Below, in pieces: positions 9,001 through 17,780 of a DNA stretch of 64,000 nucleotides. Made by a program: the position numbers and the translations under genes. Numbering within the stretch: the stretch's first letter is position 1; each line of letters opens with the position of its first letter. The notes under the pieces were generated by a model. It was not told where the DNA came from. It did no database searches and saw nothing but the letters and a program-made list of their open reading frames with translations. Source of the DNA: Bacteroidota bacterium (GTDB lineage Bacteria; Bacteroidota; Bacteroidia; Chitinophagales; LD1); NCBI GenBank assembly GCA_016722375.1, contig JADKJG010000006.1, forward strand, positions 62,001-126,000, given 5' to 3'.

Positions 9001-12000
9001 TCAGCGGCTTATCGTCCACGGCAGTATGTGCCTCGGCGAGCCCACAATCTATTGACCTTTCTTATACCGGTGTGACCAATGCACCAACTCAATACAGTAT
9101 TACTTGGAACGCAGCGGCTATTACCGCCGGATTAGTGAGCGTAGGGTTCTCGGCTTTACCAGCCAGTCCTATATCTGTTTCAGTTCCTGCGGCATTGGTG
9201 GCTAATACCTATTCCGGTACTTTGGTGGTTAGAAATGTTTGCGGAAGCGTTAGCTTGGGTGACCCGATAAGCATCACGATTAACTCCATACCTACCCAGC
9301 CTGCGAGTGCAGGTAATGTAGGCATCTGTGAAGACATACCTAATGGGGTGCTCACCGCTACCAGTGTAGGCAACTCAATAGATTGGTTTAATAATCCTAC
9401 CGGAGGCAGTTCTATCAATACCGGAACTACCTTGACTACAGGTACTGCGGGAACTTATTATACCCAGGCTACTACTTTGGCCACAGGATGTGTGAACTTG
9501 ACAAGAACACCTATTACTTTAACAATTAATCCACTTCCGGCTGCCTTTAACGTGACCGGAGGAGCTTGTACGCCAGCCGTCATGGGCTTGGACGGCTCTG
9601 AAGTGGGGGTTAATTATCAGTTGATTCGTACGGATACATTCAATGTGGTATCCAATGTTGGTTCTATATATGCCGGCACAGGAAGTCCTCTTTATATGGG
9701 CTATCAGAATGTAGCAGGTACTTATCAGGTAATAGCAACCAGTGTGGTCGGAGGATGTACTAAGATGATGACTGGTGTGTCCACCGTTGGAATTTGTATT
9801 AGTGAGTGGGGAGGATTTACAAGCGATGATTGGTTTACTAATACCAACTGGCTTCCACCTGCTGTACCTAATATCTGTGGTGCCACTATTGTAATCTATG
9901 CTAACAGAGCTCCTTTCCCGGTCATTAGAACCGGACCAAACACATCCGATGTACAAGTGGGTAACATGTATATTGAAGGTGGTGCTACTGTTACAGTGAA
10001 TAGTGGTCGCACCCTGTCTGTGTGCGGAGATTGGAACACTTTTAATGCTTATACTACCGATACCGTTTCTGAAGTGAAGGGAGCAGGAAAAGTAATTATG
10101 AATGGTGGATTTACTCAAGGATTTACAGGAATATCCAGATTTAAGTTGCTTGAACTGGACAATATCTTGGGTGCTGCTATTGGTGCCAACGCTGTCGCAT
10201 CAGTTGAAACAGGTCTGCATCTTATTTTGGGCGATTTCAACACTACAGCCGGCACCTTGCATTTGCTGTCTAAATCTGCCACACATAGTGCCTACTTAGA
10301 CAACTTCACCCCAGGTTTTGCCGGTACTTTGACAGGTAATATCTATATGGATCGCTTTATGCCGATACGTGGCTTTAACCAACACTATATGAGTTCGCCG
10401 GTGAATGCTCCTACCTTAAAACAATTAGGCGCGAGCGGCCCGGATGGAATATTTGTTCAGCCGGATGCTTACTGCGATGAAACAAAGAGTGCTTACCATT
10501 CTCCTTATGGAACGGTGTTCTCTTATGATGATACGTACATGGGTGCAGGACAGTGCAAATTGGGCAACTGGCAAATCAAAAGTCAGGGCACGATGGACAA
10601 CGGTCGCGGCTATTCATCCTACCAGCAGGGAGATACAGTTAGAAGCCTAATCGGCGTTCCGAATACAGGCGATTTGGCTGTAAGCGGCTTAAATAACAAG
10701 GGCACTGTTTCAGTACCTACGCTTCAATCCATCATGAACCCTATTGAGTCAGGATGGAATCTGGTGGGCAACCCTTATCCTTCGGCTATTGATTTAACAA
10801 CGCCTCGTGCCGGATTCTCTGATCAGGTGCAGGTATGGATGACCTCCGGTATTTACTCCGGAAGCTGGCAGCAGTACCGGATAGGTATTGATCCACATAT
10901 CTATATAGCTCCTTTCCAAGCCTTTATGGTTTTGAATACTTCTGCAGGCAATAACGGCAGCTTTGATTTCTTCCAGTCAGAGCGGGTTAGAACAAATGCT
11001 GGTATTCAGTTCTTCCGCACAAGTATCGAAAACAGTTTGGTACTGGAAGTTGATTACAATGGTGTGAAGGATATTACAACGGTAGAGTTTAATCCAGAGG
11101 CAACGGAAGGTTTTGATGCTCGGTTTGATGCGAGCAAGCCAGGCGGACAGTCGGGCAGACCAACCTTGTTCACACACATGAACGCCAATCGTGGCTATGC
11201 CATCAATTCTCTTCCATCTCTTCATCAGGCTACTACAGTGCCGATGGGCTTGAGACCGGAAGCAAATGGTATGATGAAGATTGCTGCCTTGGGTATTCAG
11301 TCCTTTGATCCGACTTCTTACATCTTCTTAGAAGACAAGCAAACCGGTGTATGGCACAATATGAGAGACGGCGACTATACTTTCGCTACCAAGACTACCG
11401 ATAATCAAGATCGCTTTGTGCTACACTTCACTCCTCCTGCTCAAATCTTGGTGAGCGATGCGACTTGTAGCGGTAGCGGCATGATTCAAATCGAGCAGCC
11501 GGGAAGTTCCAACTGGAACTACAGCCTGTCTGATGTGAATGGCACGGTGGTTTCTGCCGGAACGCTGAACGCTTCTTCACCCGTCAATATGGCCGCCAAT
11601 GCAGGTGTCTATTCACTGACCTTGCGCGATAACAACGGTTACACAGTGATGAAGAATATACAGGTGAGCGGAGAACAATCTATTGTAGCCGCTTTCGCTG
11701 CCAGCAACTATATCGCTAAGACACAAGAGGACATCTCTTTCACTTCTCACAATGCAGATGCGGTGACGGTAGAATGGAACTTTGGTGATGGTACTACTGC
11801 AAACACCACAGGTGCTACTCACCGCTATACCAGCGAGGGCGTTTATACTGTTTCTCTAACCGTGATTAACGAAGCGGGTTGTAAATCGGTAACTACTCAA
11901 ACGGTGACGATTACTTCGAGAGAAGCTACGGGCCTAACTACTATTCAAAGCAACAAACTTCCTATCTGGAGTGCTGACAACCGGGTGTTTATTGACTTCG

Positions 12001-12194
12001 GTGGTCAAACCAAGGTGGAAGCAGAGATTGAACTTTACAACATCATCGGTCAACTAATCAGCAGTAAGAAGTTTGGCCGCTCTACTATCTATTCTAAGGA
12101 GATTCCAAACTTGGAAGCTGCTTATATGATTGTAAAAGTGAAGAACGACGGTATCACTACTACGAAAAGAGTGTTTATCGGAAATGTGAAATAA
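6051..12194 (+). CDS. Giant T9SS-exported multidomain surface protein (two frameshifts)
   Basis: About 2,045 aa when three collinear frames (6051-~6290, ~6265-~7795, ~7793-12194) are joined. A signal peptide with an extended N-region ends near VSAQT. One GEVED-type domain lies at about 7150-7650 (WFDWNRDGVFG) and a second at about 8465-8985 (VWIDLNNDGDF). Between them are an FN3 module and a BNR-like N-terminal domain (NQIIGLQVVASGGTNPALDF). Ig-like repeats follow. A PKD domain is at about 11740-11920 (WNFGDGTTANTTGATHRY). The C-terminus is a type A T9SS sorting domain (ELYNIIGQLISSKKFG ... KRVFIGNVK). It is probably an adhesin or surface-layer protein, exported by the Sec system and then by the PorU/PorV machinery encoded at 33.6-38.9 kb. 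Reading across both breaks restores family motifs, so sequencing error is likely. Confidence 0.8.
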
Positions 12195-12213
12195 CCGGTA
12201 ACCCCTTTAAACA

Positions 12214-12251
12214 AGAAGCCCGCAGATCTAAGGATTTGCGGGCTTTTTTAT
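12214..12251 (+). terminator. Rho-independent terminator of the giant gene
   Basis: AGCCCGCA...TGCGGGCT hairpin followed by TTTTTTA, about 20 nt after the stop codon and between two convergent genes. Confidence 0.85.
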
Positions 12252-12269
12252 TGTCTGTTTGTCTGAATT

Positions 12270-13208
12270 CTATTTGGCTAATCTTCTGATTTTTTCCAAC
12301 AGAACTTCAGCTATCTTTTGTTTCGATTCATGCGTCCATCCGGCAATGTGTGGGGTAAGTAATATCCGCTTGTCAGCAGTCAATTTTTCAAAAACAGATT
12401 TGTCTTCCTCGTTCAACGTATTCAGCTTTTCGTTTTCCAGAACATCTAACGCAGCACCGATTATTTTTTTCTCTTCTAAGCAACGAACCAAATCTTTGGT
12501 TTTAAGAACCTTTCCGCGAGAGGTGTTCAAAAACCAATAGGGCTTTTGAAAGGAAGAAAGAAATGAATAGTCAATCAGGTATTTAGTCTCTTCTGTAAGT
12601 GGCAAATGCACACTCAATACATCCGATTCCTCAAAGATTTTCTTCAGCGTTGATTCGAATATATAATCTTTAGAGAAGCCATGATAGTATTTGTCGTACG
12701 CAAGAATCCTTACGTCAAATCCTCGCAGTAGTTTTGCAAAGGCCTGTGCTGTATTTCCAAAGGCCATCAAGCCAACCGTCTTGCCCGACAATTCATGCCC
12801 CCTGTTTTCCTCGCGTCGCCAATCATAGTTTCTTACTTCTGCATCCGCTTTGGAAAGATGGTTCATCCCGTTCAAAAGCATACCCAAAGTATGTTCGGCT
12901 ACTGCATTTCGATTTCCTTCCGGAGAATTGAAGGCTTGAATACCTTTTTGTTTGGCATAGTCCAAATCAATCACCTCTAATCCCGAACCTGCGCGACAAA
13001 CAAATTGTAAGCGCTCCGCACGGTCTAACATTTCTTTTCCGACGTGTACTTTGCTATTAACAATTAGTCCCGTATATGCCGATATTCTTTCCAGTACTTC
13101 TGCCGGTTTGATTTCGGGGAGGTAGTCCACTTCAAAACCATCATGTGCCAATCCCTCTATCAATAAAGGATGAACTTCATCTGTTATCAAAATTTTTCTT
13201 CGCATCAT
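12270..13208 (-). CDS. D-isomer-specific 2-hydroxyacid dehydrogenase
   Basis: A 312-aa protein (ATG at 13208 or 13205), close to the family's usual 310-330 aa. It has the substrate domain with CRAGSGLEVIDLDYAKQ, the Arg of NTSRGKVL, the Glu of DVLENEK and the His of LLTPHIAGW, which form the catalytic triad. These residues support phosphoglycerate-dehydrogenase-like NAD-dependent oxidation of a 2-hydroxyacid. The dinucleotide-binding loop is degenerate (GLMAFGNTAQAF, where GxGxxG is expected), so cofactor use may differ. The gene lies 23 bp downstream of rsmA, probably in the same transcript. SerA-like serine biosynthesis is possible but not proven. Confidence 0.8.
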   Translation of the reverse strand: MMRRKILITDEVHPLLIEGLAHDGFEVDYLPEIKPAEVLERISAYTGLIVNSKVHVGKEMLDRAERLQFVCRAGSGLEVIDLDYAKQKGIQAFNSPEGNRNAVAEHTLGMLLNGMNHLSKADAEVRNYDWRREENRGHELSGKTVGLMAFGNTAQAFAKLLRGFDVRILAYDKYYHGFSKDYIFESTLKKIFEESDVLSVHLPLTEETKYLIDYSFLSSFQKPYWFLNTSRGKVLKTKDLVRCLEEKKIIGAALDVLENEKLNTLNEEDKSVFEKLTADKRILLTPHIAGWTHESKQKIAEVLLEKIRRLAK

Positions 13209-13231
13209 CTGTCTGTTTCTCCCTTCCAGAG

Positions 13232-14008
13232 TTAGGTCGTTGATTGTATCAAGTTGGTCAATCCCACAAATTGTTTCACAGATAATTGCTCTGGGCGCAG
13301 GTTGAAAACTTCATCAGTAAAAAGGCTCTTATCAGTCACCATTCCTTTCAGGCTGTTGCGCATTGTTTTTCTTCTTTGATTGAAGGCTGTCTTCACCACC
13401 ATTTTAAAAAGCTGTTCATCGCAAGCCAGTTGGGTGTTTGCCTTTCGTTTGATTTGAATGACCCCACTCATTACCTTCGGTGGTGGATCAAAACATTCGG
13501 GCAAAACGTCGAAGAGGTAGCTGCAGTCATAATAAGCCTGCGTCAACACGCTGATTACTCCATAATCCTTCGAGCCGGGTGGCGCGGCAATGCGCAGCGC
13601 TACCTCCTTTTGAAACATCCCGGTCATAGCCTCTACCTGCTCTTTGTAGTCTATCATACGGAATACAATTTGCGATGAGATATTGTATGGAAAGTTGCCA
13701 ACGATATGCGAGGGGTTTTTTAGGAAACTCAAATCTGCCTGCATAAAATCCTGATGAATGATTTTCCCTCTGAGTAGGGGATAAGCGCGCTCTAAAAAAT
13801 CAACCCATCGGTCATCTAATTCAATGACATAGAAATTATCCGGTTTCGATTCCAGCAAGAGCTTTGTCAGTGCTCCTTTGCCCGGACCTATCTCTACCAC
13901 AGTTTCGTATTTCTTAAAATCACCGATAGCTGTTGCTATTTTCTGAAGGATATTTTCATCCTTTAGAAAATGTTGTCCTAATGATTTTTTGAGATAAGAA
14001 TGTGACAT
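13232..14008 (-). CDS. rsmA: 16S rRNA (adenine(1518)/(1519)-N6)-dimethyltransferase
   Basis: A 258-aa protein with all KsgA/RsmA signatures. These are SLGQHFLKD at the N-terminus, the SAM-binding VVEIGPGKGALT, YVIELD, the acidic HQDFM, and the catalytic NFPYNISS (canonical NLPYNISS). The C-terminal helical domain contains AFNQRRKTMRNSL. It methylates two adjacent adenines in helix 45 of 16S rRNA late in 30S assembly. It is divergently arranged with the leucyl aminopeptidase gene, 59 bp apart. Confidence 0.95.
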   Translation of the reverse strand: MSHSYLKKSLGQHFLKDENILQKIATAIGDFKKYETVVEIGPGKGALTKLLLESKPDNFYVIELDDRWVDFLERAYPLLRGKIIHQDFMQADLSFLKNPSHIVGNFPYNISSQIVFRMIDYKEQVEAMTGMFQKEVALRIAAPPGSKDYGVISVLTQAYYDCSYLFDVLPECFDPPPKVMSGVIQIKRKANTQLACDEQLFKMVVKTAFNQRRKTMRNSLKGMVTDKSLFTDEVFNLRPEQLSVKQFVGLTNLIQSTT

Positions 14009-14067
14009 GCGGTGCTAAATTAAGATTAGGTCAATATGTTTATTTTAGCCGCCCTTAAACTCCAGCT

Positions 14068-15501
14068 ATGAACCTTCAACTTGTAATTTGCAAAGATTAT
14101 CAAAAATTCGACCATCAAATCATGTTGATAGATGGAAATGTAAAGATTTCTTCTTTGGGGCTGTCGGCTATTGATGCCAAGACCGCCGAAACATTTTTCA
14201 CTCAAAAGGTAGGAAATATATTCCAAAGACAAGCCGAAGGGAAAAGTCTGAGTATTGTTAAAGCCGATACCACCAAAACAGATTTCAAAGTATCAGAGGA
14301 AGTAAGAAAGGCCGCCAACAGCATCAATAAGAATCTGAACGGGGTCAAGGCAAAAGAGGCCTCATTTTACAATGCCACAAAGAAACCTGAGTTGACGGCT
14401 GCTTTTGCCGAAGGGATGGCTTTGAGTAACTATGAGTTTTTGAAATACAAGACCAAGGATAAAAACGAAAAAACACTGGCATCACTTCAGGTAGATGCCA
14501 GATCGTCCGATAAGAAAACATTGGAAGAGATCAGTAAAATATCGGTGGCTAATTTTTTCTCTCGTGATTTGATTAACGAACCACTCTCTTATCTCACCGC
14601 TGCGAAACTCAGTGAGGAAATTAAAAAGGCAGGAAAGCAATATGGATTTTCTGTCGAGGTGTTTGATAAAAAGAAAATCCAATCGTTGAAAATGGGTGGC
14701 TTGCTTGCCGTCAATAAAGGAAGTGTGGATCCGCCCACCTTCACCATTTTAGAATACAAACCTGCGAAGAAAAATAATAAGAAACCCATTGTGTTGGTAG
14801 GCAAAGGGGTGGTGTACGATACCGGAGGCTTAAGCCTGAAACCCACGCCCAACTCTATGGACATGATGAAGTGTGATATGAGCGGAGGCGCAGCAGTAGC
14901 AGGTATTTTTATTGCAGTGGCACAATTGAAATTACCGATTCATCTAGTCGGATTAATACCGGCAACGGATAATCGCCCCGGAGGAAATGCTTATGTGCCC
15001 GGCGATGTAGTCACGATGATGAGCGGGCTGAATGTTGAAATGCTCAATGCGGATGCGGAGGGCAGAATGATTCTGGCAGATGCCTTGCATTATGCAAAAA
15101 AATATAAACCGGAATTGGTTTTTGATTTTGCTACGCTCACCGGTGCGGCCAAAGCAGCAACCGGTGGTGTAGGAACGCCTTTTATGGGTACTGCTTCGGA
15201 CAATGTGAAAAAGAAATTGGTTCACAGTGGAGAGCAAACCTACGAGCGGCTCATAGAGTTTCCACTTTGGGACGAATATGGGGAGATGATTAAAAGTGAT
15301 GTGGCGGATATAAAAAACATTGGCGGCTCAGAAGCGGGAGCCATCACTGCAGGAAAATTTCTGGAGCATTTTACAGATTATCCTTGGTTGCATTTTGACA
15401 TTGCAGGCACCGCCTATCTGATGCAGGAAAGCAGCTATCGGGGGAAATACGGAACCGGTGTAGGTGTTCGGCTGATTACAGACTTTTTGAAAAATTATTA
15501 G
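14068..15501 (+). CDS. pepA: Leucyl aminopeptidase, M17 family
   Basis: A 477-aa cytosolic metallopeptidase. The divergent N-terminal domain (1-165) is followed by the catalytic domain. Metal-ligand and active-site motifs are VGKGVVYDTGGLSLKP, MKCDMSGGAAV and the family signature NADAEGRMILADAL. It removes N-terminal residues from peptides and may act in peptide turnover. No operon partner is evident beyond pdxA 65 bp downstream on the same strand. Confidence 0.93.
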   Translation: MNLQLVICKDYQKFDHQIMLIDGNVKISSLGLSAIDAKTAETFFTQKVGNIFQRQAEGKSLSIVKADTTKTDFKVSEEVRKAANSINKNLNGVKAKEASFYNATKKPELTAAFAEGMALSNYEFLKYKTKDKNEKTLASLQVDARSSDKKTLEEISKISVANFFSRDLINEPLSYLTAAKLSEEIKKAGKQYGFSVEVFDKKKIQSLKMGGLLAVNKGSVDPPTFTILEYKPAKKNNKKPIVLVGKGVVYDTGGLSLKPTPNSMDMMKCDMSGGAAVAGIFIAVAQLKLPIHLVGLIPATDNRPGGNAYVPGDVVTMMSGLNVEMLNADAEGRMILADALHYAKKYKPELVFDFATLTGAAKAATGGVGTPFMGTASDNVKKKLVHSGEQTYERLIEFPLWDEYGEMIKSDVADIKNIGGSEAGAITAGKFLEHFTDYPWLHFDIAGTAYLMQESSYRGKYGTGVGVRLITDFLKNY

Positions 15502-15566
15502 AAAACAAAGGTTTGTAAAGGGGCACTTCAGCCAACCGCGAACTGCTAACTAAATACCCTTTGAGC

Positions 15567-16619
15567 ATGGAACAGCACAGATATAAAATAGGAATCTCCC
15601 TCGGTGATTATAATGGTGTTGGGCCGGAAGTAATTATTAAAACACTGGAGGACGAAAGAATTTACAAATTCTGTACCGTGGTGGTTTATGGGCAAAAGAG
15701 CATCATTTCCCATTACGCGAAGCATTTCAAAATTCCAAACTTTAATATCCAGGAAGTAAAGGATGTCGAGAACCTGAATCCTAAACTTCCAAATATTATC
15801 AACTGTTGGAGTGAAGCCGTAGAAATTATCCCCGGGCAGTTGACCTCTGAAGGAGGGTCTCGGGCGCTGATTTGTCTGAATGCAGGTATCAAAGATTTGA
15901 CCGAAAAGAAAATTGATGTACTGGTGACCGGTCCGGTGAATAAAAGCTCGATTAGTCAGCATCAACCGGAATTTAAAGGACAGACGGAATATATTTCGCA
16001 GGCGGCGGGTAATGAAAACTCTATGATGTTGCTGGTGGATGCAGGGCTTCGGGTAGGGCTGGTGACGAATCATATTTCGCTGAAAGAGGTAACCGCTAAG
16101 TTGGATGTCAACCTGATTTTCAACAAACTTGAAATTCTTAATCAAACATTAAAGCAAGATTTTCTGATTCATAAACCACGGATTGCTGTGCTGGGTTTAA
16201 ATCCTCATGCAGGCGACAATTCACTGTTGGGAAAAGAAGAAAAAGACATCATTGCCCCTGCGGTGAACCGGGCCAAGGAAAAAGGCATGTATGTAATGGG
16301 TCCTTATTCCGCCGATGGATTCTTCGGTGCCCACCACTATCGGCAGTTTGACGCCGTACTGGCTATGTATCACGATCAGGGATTGGTTCCCTTCAAAACA
16401 CTTTCATTCGGAAGCGGCGTGAACTACACCGCCGGATTGAATATTGTCCGCACCTCTCCCGACCACGGAACTGGGTTCGACATTGCAGGAAAAAATTTGG
16501 CCTCCCCCGATTCGCTTCGCAATGCAATCTTCACTGGTCTTGATATTGTGAAGAACCGGAAAATCTATGCGGAGATGACTGCCAACCCGGTAGAGCGGGT
16601 GCGTGTAGAAAGCGAATAA
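15567..16619 (+). CDS. pdxA: 4-hydroxythreonine-4-phosphate dehydrogenase
   Basis: About 350 aa. It starts at the ATG at 15567; an in-frame TTG at 15561 is less likely. PdxA motifs are GISLGDYNGVGPEVIIKTL, VTGPVNKSSI, the metal-binding His of GLVTNHISLKEV, LGLNPHAGD and the C-terminal YHDQGLVPFKTL plus RTSPDHGTGFDIAGK. It oxidises 4-phosphohydroxy-L-threonine in the DXP-dependent vitamin B6 pathway. It is co-directional with pepA. Confidence 0.95.
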   Translation: MEQHRYKIGISLGDYNGVGPEVIIKTLEDERIYKFCTVVVYGQKSIISHYAKHFKIPNFNIQEVKDVENLNPKLPNIINCWSEAVEIIPGQLTSEGGSRALICLNAGIKDLTEKKIDVLVTGPVNKSSISQHQPEFKGQTEYISQAAGNENSMMLLVDAGLRVGLVTNHISLKEVTAKLDVNLIFNKLEILNQTLKQDFLIHKPRIAVLGLNPHAGDNSLLGKEEKDIIAPAVNRAKEKGMYVMGPYSADGFFGAHHYRQFDAVLAMYHDQGLVPFKTLSFGSGVNYTAGLNIVRTSPDHGTGFDIAGKNLASPDSLRNAIFTGLDIVKNRKIYAEMTANPVERVRVESE

Positions 16620-16665
16620 GTGCAGATTGCTGAAGGCCACCATCGTGTGTGCTGGTCAGGTTGAA

Positions 16666-16700
16666 ATAAAAAAAGCCCCCGGCTTTCACCGGAGGCCCAC
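16666..16700 (-). terminator. Rho-independent terminator of hsp20
   Basis: On the minus strand GCCTCCGG...CCGGGGGC is followed by TTTTTTT, about 20 nt after the hsp20 stop codon. It lies between convergent pdxA and hsp20. Confidence 0.75.
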
Positions 16701-16718
16701 CAATCCACCCCAAACTCA

Positions 16719-17171
16719 TCAGGAGATTTTCACATCAATAGTCCCTTTCGATTTAGCTTCTTCCATTTTGGGAAGCGAAACTTTCAGGATCCCATTTTCA
16801 TAGTTAGCTGCAATTTTATCGGCCACAATAGTTTTAGGCAAAGTAAAACTGCGGACGAACGAAGAATGAACAAACTCCTTTCTTGTAAACTTTTCTCCTT
16901 CTTCCAACTTATCTTCTTTCGCCTCGGCAGAAATAGTCAGGACACTGTCCTCTATCTTCACGTTGAAGCTGTCCTTGGCAAAGCCCGGAGCCGCCACCTC
17001 GATATGATAGGCATCCTTCACGTCTTTAATATTGACCGAAGTCAGCGAATTTCTCATCCACTCGTTGTTTAAAAATGTTGGGAAATCGTTTTGAAATAAA
17101 TTTTCGATGAGGTTGGAGAATCCCGGAACTGCCACCCTGCCACCGTTCGATCTTAATGCAATCTTTGTCAT
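16719..17171 (-). CDS. Small heat shock protein, Hsp20/alpha-crystallin family
   Basis: About 150 aa from the ATG at 17171 (MTKIALRSNGG...). An upstream ATG at 17210 adds an unlikely 13 residues. The alpha-crystallin domain spans about residues 35-145 and includes YHIEVAAPGFAKDSFNVKI, FVRSFTLPKTI and the closing NGILKVSLPK (A-x-x-x-NGIL motif). It acts as an ATP-independent holdase for unfolding proteins. It is a monocistronic gene with its own terminator. A 21-bp repeat array (17298-17549) lies upstream, between it and the divergent fadN-like gene. Confidence 0.93.
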   Translation of the reverse strand: MTKIALRSNGGRVAVPGFSNLIENLFQNDFPTFLNNEWMRNSLTSVNIKDVKDAYHIEVAAPGFAKDSFNVKIEDSVLTISAEAKEDKLEEGEKFTRKEFVHSSFVRSFTLPKTIVADKIAANYENGILKVSLPKMEEAKSKGTIDVKIS

Positions 17172-17297
17172 AGCTTTTGTATTTTGTTTGTTTAAAAATG
17201 ATTTGAGCATATCCTATCAAACAAAATACCAAGTCATTTAATCGGACTTTTTGTCGCGCAAATGCTTATTTATAGTGACAAAATTTCCGATTTGATA

Positions 17298-17549
17298 TGG
17301 ATAACAGGTCAAACTAATCAATATCGTTGCTGTTTATGCTAGTTTCGGAACGAACCTCGTTAGTTCTGTTCCTGATTTAATGATAATCGCACTGAAACTA
17401 ATGAGTTTCGTTCCTGTTCTATTGACAATCGAAACGGAACTAGTTAGTTCCGATACTGAACTGACATAGATCGCTCCGAAACTCGATAGCTTCGTTGCTG
17501 TTTTGTGTAGTTTCAGTCCAGAAATGATGAAATCGGGATTGTTTGTGCC
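17298..17549. repeat. Tandem array B, 12 degenerate 21-bp units
   Basis: Twelve contiguous units of exactly 21 bp, many starting TAGTTTCG or GAGTTTCG and carrying GTTCC or GGAAC cores in both orientations. Unit identity is moderate but the spacing never slips. The array fills the divergent intergenic region between hsp20 and the beta-oxidation operon. The remaining sequence (17550-17780) shows no recognisable feature beyond promoter-like AT-rich DNA. Confidence 0.8.
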
Positions 17550-17780
17550 CCAGCAAGGTATCCTATTTCGGTACCCCGCCAGCTAAGGCGCCTCGCTGGA
17601 TTAAGTTTGCAAATAATCCACGCTCATTTGCTCGGCATCTCCCTATCCAAAACTACACACATCTTCTCCTCATGTTAGTATCGGTTTTAGTGAAAAAACC
17701 ATAGTTTGGCTGGGAGTTTTATTTTTGTTGGAAATTGTAAAAACTATAATAATTTAGGACGATAAACGTCTAATAGAGAT

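Noticed and set aside
15561..15566. TTG start for pdxA
   Set aside because: The ATG at 15567 gives the normal N-terminus; nothing supports the two extra residues.
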